A stretch of DNA of 64,000 bases from Planotetraspora kaengkrachanensis (lineage in GTDB: Bacteria; Actinomycetota; Actinomycetes; Streptosporangiales; Streptosporangiaceae). This document shows positions 58,730 through 64,000 of this stretch, piece by piece (within the stretch, counting starts at the first letter, position 1; every line of letters starts with the position of its first letter). The stretch spans positions 248,001 through 312,000 of the forward strand of contig NZ_BONV01000001.1 in assembly GCF_016862895.1 (NCBI RefSeq). Reading direction: 5' to 3'. The notes under the pieces are model-generated. The model was not told the DNA's origin. It worked only from the letters and a program-made list of their open reading frames with translations, and searched no databases. The translations under genes and the position numbers were made by a program.

Positions 58730-59959
58730 TCATCGGCGTTCCGCGGCGGGCTCGCTCCCTGTCGCGGTCCCCGTCGCCGTCCCCGTCTCGCTCGCCGTTG
58801 TGGCGGCCGTCGCGGTCGCCTTCGTGGCCGCCGTCGTCGCCCCCGTCTCGTCGGGCGCGAGGATGCCGGTGAAGCGGGCGGCGACCCGGTCCCAGCCCCA
58901 CTCCTCCTCGACCCAGGCCCGGCCCCGCTCCCCCATGGCGCGGGCGCGGGCCGGGTCGGCCAGCAGGCCGGTCAGGGCCTCGGCGATCTCCGCCTCCGAG
59001 GTGCCGTCGACGACCAGGCCGGTCTCGCCGTGCCGTACGGCGTCGGGGGCGCCGCCCGACGCGCCGGCGACCACGGGAAGCCGGGTGGCCGACGCCTCCA
59101 GGTAGACGATGCCGAGCCCCTCGAGGTCCAGCCCGGCCAGGCGGGTGCGGCACGGCATGGCGAACACGTCTCCCGCGTCGTAGTGCGCAGGAAGCCGCGC
59201 CCACGGCACAGACCCCGTGAACACGATCGAGCCCTTCGCGACACGGGCCGCCGACCGTTCGAGCGCCTTGCGGGACGGGCCGCCGCCGACGAGCAGCAGC
59301 ACTGCGTCGGGGATCGCCCGCAACACCCGCGGCCAGGCTTTGATCAGCATGTCCTGGCCCTTGCGCGGCACCAGCCGGGAGACGCACACGGCCACCGGCC
59401 GGTCCCCCAGGCCGAGCGACCTGCGGACGCCGGCGCCGCCGGCGCCCGGGTGGAAGGCCGCCGTGTCCACTCCGGGAGCCAGCCTCACCAGCTTGGACTC
59501 CGGGATCACCGTCGCGAGCCTGCGCCGCGTGTAGTCGCCGAGATAGGTCACCACGTCGGCGCCCCCGCCGATGCGGCGGAGCACGTCCCGGGCGACGGGC
59601 AGCCGGGCCCACGACGCCTCGTGCCCGTGGGTGAGCATCACGACCCTGCCCGCACCGGCCGCGCGCAGGCCGGGGGCGAGCATGCCCAGGGGGGCCGCCG
59701 CGCCGAAGACCACGGTGTCGCAACCCCCGGCCAGCTCGGCCGCTCTGCGGGCCACGCCGCGCGTGGGGAGCATGAGGGTCCCCGGATGCCTGACCACCTC
59801 GTACGGCTGCCGCCGGTCGAAGGCGTCCGATCCCCTCCACCGGGGCGCGTAGACGATCACGGAATCCGCCGGGCGCCGCGCGGCCAGGCCGTGGACGAAC
59901 GCCTGGATCCCCCCGGCCCGCGGCGGGAAGTCATTGGTGACGATCAGCGTCCTCCCCAT
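58730..59959 (-). CDS. GT4 glycosyltransferase, PimB'-like mannosyltransferase
   Basis: Probable GDP-mannose-dependent second mannosylation of phosphatidylinositol. The protein has 409 residues: N-terminal VTNDFPPRAGGIQAFVHGLA, C-terminal GT-B motif SRLVPRKGQDMLIKAW, VFTGSVPWARLPAHYDAGDVFAMPC and EGLGIVYLEASATRLPVVAG (EX7E). The last 35 residues are a Thr/Ala/Gly low-complexity tail from hexamer-like repeats (58755-58850), foreign to the family. Start ATG 59959; the array C repeat is directly upstream. Confidence 0.88.
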   Translation of the reverse strand: MGRTLIVTNDFPPRAGGIQAFVHGLAARRPADSVIVYAPRWRGSDAFDRRQPYEVVRHPGTLMLPTRGVARRAAELAGGCDTVVFGAAAPLGMLAPGLRAAGAGRVVMLTHGHEASWARLPVARDVLRRIGGGADVVTYLGDYTRRRLATVIPESKLVRLAPGVDTAAFHPGAGGAGVRRSLGLGDRPVAVCVSRLVPRKGQDMLIKAWPRVLRAIPDAVLLLVGGGPSRKALERSAARVAKGSIVFTGSVPWARLPAHYDAGDVFAMPCRTRLAGLDLEGLGIVYLEASATRLPVVAGASGGAPDAVRHGETGLVVDGTSEAEIAEALTGLLADPARARAMGERGRAWVEEEWGWDRVAARFTGILAPDETGATTAATKATATAATTASETGTATGTATGSEPAAERR

Positions 59960-59977
59960 CGCCACCCCCTCTTCCCC

Positions 59978-60095
59978 GTGATCATGCACACATTCGGGAT
60001 TACCACCTCTGACCGGCCCCCTCATCTCGCGTGATCATGCACACCTTCGGCATCTCCCCCGCCCACCTGCGCGAACGCATCGCGTGATCATGCAC
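59978..60095 (+). repeat. Array C of the 53-bp GTGATCATGC repeat
   Basis: GTGATCATGCAC at 59978, 60031 and 60084, exactly 53 and 53 bp apart; two units end in TCGC. The third core contains the TGA stop (60090-60088) of the HExxH gene, and the first lies 19 nt upstream of the PimB-like start. It fills the whole gap between the two minus-strand genes. Confidence 0.93.
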
Positions 60096-60978
60096 GCATC
60101 CGTGCCGGTCGTGCCGCGGCGCCCGCCCACGAGGCGGCCACGGGACCGAGCTGACGCACCACGTAACCCCGCCACGCCTCGGTCAGGGCGGGAAGCGTCA
60201 TCCCCAGCGTCTCCTCGAGCGCGGCCGTGACACCTGACCGCAGGGCGGCACGATACAAGTGCACGAGCGCGGGCTCACCGAACCGCTCGGCGATGTAGCG
60301 GCACGCCAGCCACGCCTCCTCGTACGCCTGCGGGAGCCGTGCCGAGCCGGCCTGGAACATCGAGCGCCCGGGCAGCTCACGCGGCGGCGACCCCGCGCGC
60401 ACCTCCTCTGCGAGCTCGGCCGCGACGGCGCGCACGGTGAGCGGGGCGTCCAGATATCCGACATAGTCCGCGAATCCCTCCACCAGCCAGGCCGGCATGT
60501 CCCCGCCGAGCGCGGCGCCGGTGGCGACGTGGGTCAGCTCGTGGGTGAGCACCACCTGACGACCTATCGCGCTGAGCCGCCCGAAGCCGGACGGGTCGAC
60601 GATGACGCGGCCCACTCCCGCGAAGGCCGCGAAGCCCTCGACGTGCGCGGGCGCCGCCAGCTCGGCGGCCTGCGCCTCCGTGCCGGGCACCAGCACGACC
60701 GCGTCGACCGGTCCCCAGACCCGGGCGACCGTACGGCCGGCCCTGTCGGCGACGGAGGCGACCTCGGCGGCCTGCCGGACGGAGCCGGCGAGGACGATGG
60801 TCCGCCCGCCCCTGGCCACGGCCGCCTGCGTCCACATGCCGGGATGCTCCCGCGCGATCGCGCGCGCCATCGGCAGCAGGGTGTCGGGCGCCGCGGCGGA
60901 GGACGGCCCGGCCACCGCGAACACCACCAGGACGGCCGCCAGCACGGGCGCCGCCCTCGGCCGTGCGAGAGCACGCAT
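60088..60978 (-). CDS. Secreted HExxH metallopeptidase-like protein
   Basis: The product has 296 residues, starting at ATG 60978, 7 nt after TACGAT. Signal peptide (AAPVLAAVLVVFAVAGPSSAAAP), then a domain ending in a gluzincin motif VVLTHELTHVATG (HExxH near 150-154) and WLVEGFADYVGY with the third Glu ligand 25-30 residues later. Resembles peptidase MA-like proteins. Extracellular; substrate unknown. The C-terminal Arg-Ala and stop come from the array C repeat. Confidence 0.85.
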   Translation of the reverse strand: MRALARPRAAPVLAAVLVVFAVAGPSSAAAPDTLLPMARAIAREHPGMWTQAAVARGGRTIVLAGSVRQAAEVASVADRAGRTVARVWGPVDAVVLVPGTEAQAAELAAPAHVEGFAAFAGVGRVIVDPSGFGRLSAIGRQVVLTHELTHVATGAALGGDMPAWLVEGFADYVGYLDAPLTVRAVAAELAEEVRAGSPPRELPGRSMFQAGSARLPQAYEEAWLACRYIAERFGEPALVHLYRAALRSGVTAALEETLGMTLPALTEAWRGYVVRQLGPVAASWAGAAARPARMRA

Positions 60979-61162
60979 GCCGAGCATCGTATTGCCCGCG
61001 CCTGAGAGTCCCGGTGGGTACGGAACACCGGCACGGGCCGTTACCCTTGATCCGCAAGGTGCGGCGAGCCACGTACGCGTGTTCTCGTGCCGGGACTTCC
61101 GGCCGGCACGACGTCACCGCGACAGGTGACGTCAGGTCTCTCTCAACAGAGAGTTCTCCGCC

Positions 61163-62563
61163 ATGCCAGAAACCGGCACCTTCGTCCGCGCCCACCTCCG
61201 ATGGTGGATCTTCACCGTCGTCCTGGTCGCCGACGTCCTCGATCTGCTCAGCACGACGGTCACCAACATCGCCGCGCCCTCCATCCTGCGCGACCTGCAT
61301 GCTCCCCCGTCTCTCGCTCCCTGGCTGGGGTCGGCATACGCCCTGACGCTCGGCTCCGTCCTGGTGATCGGAGGCAGGATCGGGGACAGGTACGGCCACC
61401 ACCGGTCGTTCCTCGCCGGCGGAGCGGGGTTCGCCGCCGCCGCGCTGCTGTGCTCGCTCGCCGTGCACCCGGCGTTCCTCATCGCGGCGCGCCTGCTGCA
61501 GGGCGTGTTCGGCGCGCTGCTGATCCCGCAGGGCTTCAGCATCCTGCTCCGCGTCTTCCCCCGCGCCGAAGTCGGCCGGGCCTTCGGCCTCTTCGGCCCG
61601 CTCATGGCCCTGTGCTCGATCAGCGGCCCGGTCGTGGCCGGGCTGGTGATTCAGGCGGATCCGTTCGGGCTGGGCTGGCGGGGCGTCTTCGCCGCCAACG
61701 CCGGGATGGGCCTTGCGGTGTTCCTCGCCGGCGCCCGGGTCCTGCCCCGGGACCCGGGACGGCGAGCGGTGGTGATCGATCCGCTGGCGTCGGTCCTGCT
61801 GACGCTCGGGGTCCTCGGCGTGCTCGGCGGCCTCGTCCGGAGCGTGGACCACGGCTGGGACGTTCCGTCGGTTCTCGCGTCGGGTCCGGGGCTCGCGGGT
61901 CTGGCCCTGTTCACCCGGCACCAGCTCCGCAGCGAGACCCCGCTGCTGGCCCCGGCCCTGTTCCGCAACCGGGGCTTCGTCGTCGGCGTCCTGCTCGGCG
62001 CGCTGTTCTCCTCGGTCGTCTCGGGGCTGCTCTACGTCACCTCGCTGTATCTGCAGGACGGCCGGGGGCTCGTGCCGTCCCGGACGGCGGAGACGATGGC
62101 GCCGCTGTCCGTCGGGATCATCGCCGCCTCGTTCACGGCACGAGGCCTCATCGCACGGCACGGACGCCGGCTGGTGGCGGCGGGCCTGGCCCTGACGGCC
62201 GCGGGTGTGCTCTGCTACCTGGTCGTCATCGGCGCCGACGGCCGATCGATCTGGCCGCTGGCCGCGCCGCTGTTCCTGTGCGGGCTGGGAATGGGCTGCT
62301 GCTTCGGCTCCATCTTCGCCGTCGCGCTGGGCGACGTCGGGGAGGAGGAATCTGGCAGCGCCGGCGGGACTCTCAACGCGGCTGAGCAACTCTTCAACTC
62401 CGTCGGCGCGGCGGGCATCTCGGCGGTCTTCCTGACCGTCGGCGCCGCCCATGGCCTGCGTGCCGGCATGTTCACCGTCCTGCCTGCCGTACTCGGCGTG
62501 ATCGTGCCCTGCGGGTTGTGCCTGCCGTGGCTGCCCCGCACCGCGGCGGCGGACCGGCACTGA
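61163..62563 (+). CDS. MFS transporter (DHA2-like, drug efflux)
   Basis: The product has 466 residues, about 14 hydrophobic segments. Motif A GGRIGDRYGHHRSFLAGG near 70-87; helix 1 has DLLSTTVTNIAAPSI; motif C-like LMALCSISGPVVAGLV near 150. Same strand as the LysR and formate dehydrogenase genes downstream but 50 nt apart from LysR, so not certainly co-transcribed. Substrate unknown. Confidence 0.9.
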   Translation: MPETGTFVRAHLRWWIFTVVLVADVLDLLSTTVTNIAAPSILRDLHAPPSLAPWLGSAYALTLGSVLVIGGRIGDRYGHHRSFLAGGAGFAAAALLCSLAVHPAFLIAARLLQGVFGALLIPQGFSILLRVFPRAEVGRAFGLFGPLMALCSISGPVVAGLVIQADPFGLGWRGVFAANAGMGLAVFLAGARVLPRDPGRRAVVIDPLASVLLTLGVLGVLGGLVRSVDHGWDVPSVLASGPGLAGLALFTRHQLRSETPLLAPALFRNRGFVVGVLLGALFSSVVSGLLYVTSLYLQDGRGLVPSRTAETMAPLSVGIIAASFTARGLIARHGRRLVAAGLALTAAGVLCYLVVIGADGRSIWPLAAPLFLCGLGMGCCFGSIFAVALGDVGEEESGSAGGTLNAAEQLFNSVGAAGISAVFLTVGAAHGLRAGMFTVLPAVLGVIVPCGLCLPWLPRTAAADRH

Positions 62564-62613
62564 GACGGTGACGATCTAGACGTGGCGGCGGCGGACGCAC
62601 CATCCTGTGGGGG

Positions 62614-63582
62614 GTGCTGTTACGCCAGTTGGAATATCTGGTCGCCCTGGCGAGGGAACGACACTTCGCCCGTGCCGCCGCCGCCTGCCACGTCTCGCAG
62701 CCGTCGTTGTCGGCGGCCATCCGCAAGCTCGAGCGCGAGCTCGGCGTGCCTCTCGTACGGCGAGGCCGGCGTTTCGCCGGGCTCACCCCCGAGGGCGACC
62801 GCGTGCTGCTGTGGGCCTACCGCATCCTCGCCGAGTGCGACGGGCTGCGCGACGACCTGTCCGTGATGCGCGAGAGCCTGTCGGGCACGCTGCGCATGGG
62901 CGCGATACCGACCGCGCTGACGGCCGCGTCGCTGCTGACGACGCCGTTCTGCGAGCGTCACCCACACGCCAGGGTCTCGTTGTCGTCGTTGTCGTCCAGG
63001 GAGATCAACCGGCAACTGGCGGAATTCGAGATCGACGTGGCGATGACGTACCTCGACGACGAGGAGCTCGGCAGCGTGCGCGCGAGCCCGCTGTACGAGG
63101 AGCGCTATCTCCTGCTCACCCCGGACGACGGCGCGCTGGCCGGGCGGGACGTCGTCCGCTGGGCGGAGGTGGCCGCGCTGCCCTTGTGCCTGCTGGCTCC
63201 AGAGATGCGCAACCGACGCATCCTGGACAGCATCTTCCGCGCCGCGGGCGCCGTCGCGGTGCCCGCCATCGAGACCGACACCGTCTCGGCCCTGTACGCC
63301 CATGTGGCCACGCACCGCTGGTCGAGCGTCATCGCGCACGCCTGGCTGTACATGTTCGGCGTGCCCGACGGCATGCGGGTCGTCCGGATGGAACAGCCCG
63401 CGCAGGTGCCGCGGGTCGGCCTGGTCGTCGCGGACCGGAGCCCCGAGCCGGTCCTCGCCACCGCGCTGCTGGAGACCACCCGGGGGCTGGACCTGCGCGA
63501 CACCCTGGACCGGCTGCTGCGCGACCACCTCGCGCCGCTGCCGACCGCAGTGCCGCCGCAGGCGCGCACGGAGAACTCATAA
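62614..63582 (+). CDS. LysR-family transcriptional regulator
   Basis: The product has 322 residues. N-terminal wHTH LLRQLEYLVALARERHFARAAAACHVSQPSLSAAIRKLE (about 1-40) and periplasmic-binding-like effector domain from about 90 (TLRMGAIPTALTAASLLT). It lies directly upstream of NAD-dependent formate dehydrogenase, with inverted repeats in the gap, so control of formate oxidation is the likely job. GTG start. Confidence 0.9.
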   Translation: MLLRQLEYLVALARERHFARAAAACHVSQPSLSAAIRKLERELGVPLVRRGRRFAGLTPEGDRVLLWAYRILAECDGLRDDLSVMRESLSGTLRMGAIPTALTAASLLTTPFCERHPHARVSLSSLSSREINRQLAEFEIDVAMTYLDDEELGSVRASPLYEERYLLLTPDDGALAGRDVVRWAEVAALPLCLLAPEMRNRRILDSIFRAAGAVAVPAIETDTVSALYAHVATHRWSSVIAHAWLYMFGVPDGMRVVRMEQPAQVPRVGLVVADRSPEPVLATALLETTRGLDLRDTLDRLLRDHLAPLPTAVPPQARTENS

Positions 63583-63603
63583 ACGGAGAACTCATAGAAG
63601 CGC

Positions 63604-63662
63604 CCTATCCCGCGATAGGAACTTTCGCTTTGACGTGCGGATACGTCCACGCGGAACGTGGA
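63604..63662. promoter_or_regulatory. Two inverted repeats between lysR and formate dehydrogenase
   Basis: CCTATC-CCGC-GATAGG (63604-63619) and TCCACG-CGGAA-CGTGGA (63646-63662), 37-95 bp upstream of the formate dehydrogenase ATG. The AT-richer first dyad fits a LysR operator, the second an activator or -35 region site. Assigned by position only. Confidence 0.5.
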
Positions 63663-63698
63663 GACATCTGCCCCCGGCCTCGATGAGGAGCCGACATC

Positions 63699-64000
63699 AT
63701 GGCGAAAGTGCTCTGCGTCCTGTACGACGACCCGACCAGCGGATACCCCACCACGTACGCGAGGGACGACCTGCCGGTCGTCGACGCATATCCCGGCGGC
63801 CAGACCCTGCCCACACCCAAGGCCGTCGACTTCACCCCCGGCCACCTGCTCGGCAGCGTCTCAGGCGAACTCGGCCTCCGCCGCTTCCTCGAAGAACGCG
63901 GCCACACCCTGGTCGTCACCTCCGACAAAGAAGGCACCGACTCGGTCTTCGACCGCGAACTGCCCGACGCCGACGTCGTCATCTCCCAGCCGTTCTGGCC
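63699..64000 (+). CDS. fdh: NAD-dependent formate dehydrogenase (partial, runs off the right edge)
   Basis: Oxidises formate to CO2 with NAD+. The first 100 residues are visible, [20 protein letters not shown] onward, including [35 protein letters not shown] and [12 protein letters not shown], the same as the N-terminus of Pseudomonas sp. 101 FDH in family memory. GAGGAG ribosome site upstream. The NAD-binding and catalytic domains lie outside the window. Confidence 0.93.
   Translation, partial: MAKVLCVLYDDPTSGYPTTYARDDLPVVDAYPGGQTLPTPKAVDFTPGHLLGSVSGELGLRRFLEERGHTLVVTSDKEGTDSVFDRELPDADVVISQPFW

Noticed and set aside
60377-62560. 727-residue open frame on the - strand
   Set aside because: Spans the antisense of the MFS gene and an alternative frame of the HExxH gene; low-complexity composition.

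Overview
The window is chromosomal DNA from a high-GC, sporulating-type actinomycete. The best fit is Streptosporangiales (Streptosporangium/Nonomuraea-like), inferred from a BldD with an intact c-di-GMP motif, a MacRS two-component pair, many GTG starts, ATGA-coupled operons and very high GC. The genus cannot be fixed from sequence alone. No tRNA, rRNA, prophage, transposase or cas gene was seen. Gene content is mostly core metabolism, and several blocks match the order of the Mycobacterium tuberculosis Rv2172c-Rv2188c region as I remember it (metF, polyprenyl synthase, Rv2175c-like protein, Ser/Thr kinase, DAHP synthase, acyltransferase, ArsA-like ATPase, SRPBCC protein, FadD15-like ligase, PimB-like mannosyltransferase).

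Layout. 1-6771 (-): pyrR-pyrB-pyrC-carA-carB, with a PyrR-binding RNA loop over the pyrR ribosome site; carB runs off the left edge. 7175-9190 (+): bldD and arginine deiminase. 9225-13139: HEPN-family protein, L,D-transpeptidase, YbaK, GNAT and metF. 13287-21435: polyprenyl synthase, thiE, Rv2175c-like regulator, FAD reductase, a TPP riboswitch driving thiO-thiS-thiG, and a PASTA kinase. 21528-28361 (-): purine/allantoin catabolism (OHCU decarboxylase, HIU hydrolase, uricase, two xanthine dehydrogenase subunits, 8-oxoguanine deaminase, allantoinase, allantoicase). 28499-41607: endonuclease IV, LytS/LytTR pair, sulfite-oxidase-like enzyme, DAHP synthase behind an aromatic leader-peptide attenuator, thiI, macRS, phosphofructokinase with the PPi signature, MarR-GNAT fusion, PhoX-like protein. 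42123-64000: MerR plus VIT/VWA protein, homocysteine methyltransferase, MFS pump, acyltransferase, lipase, propeller protein, EEP nuclease, glucokinase, ArsA/SRPBCC cluster, phosphoesterase, acyl-CoA ligase, PimB-like enzyme, HExxH protein, MFS, LysR, and the start of NAD-dependent formate dehydrogenase.

The most unusual content is intergenic. A 53-bp repeat unit headed by GTGATCATGCAC forms three arrays (25181-25345, 33979-34530, 59978-60095). Most copies sit exactly 53 bp apart, about five helical turns. The palindromic TGATCA of the outermost copy supplies the TGA stop codon of the adjoining gene in all three arrays. Two other gene ends (nfo and the membrane protein at 50089) are followed by degenerate copies of their own stop-codon region, and nfo is also followed by an array of about ten mini-hairpins with C-rich loops. 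These look like one phenomenon of stop-codon-anchored repeat growth that I cannot match to a named repeat family.
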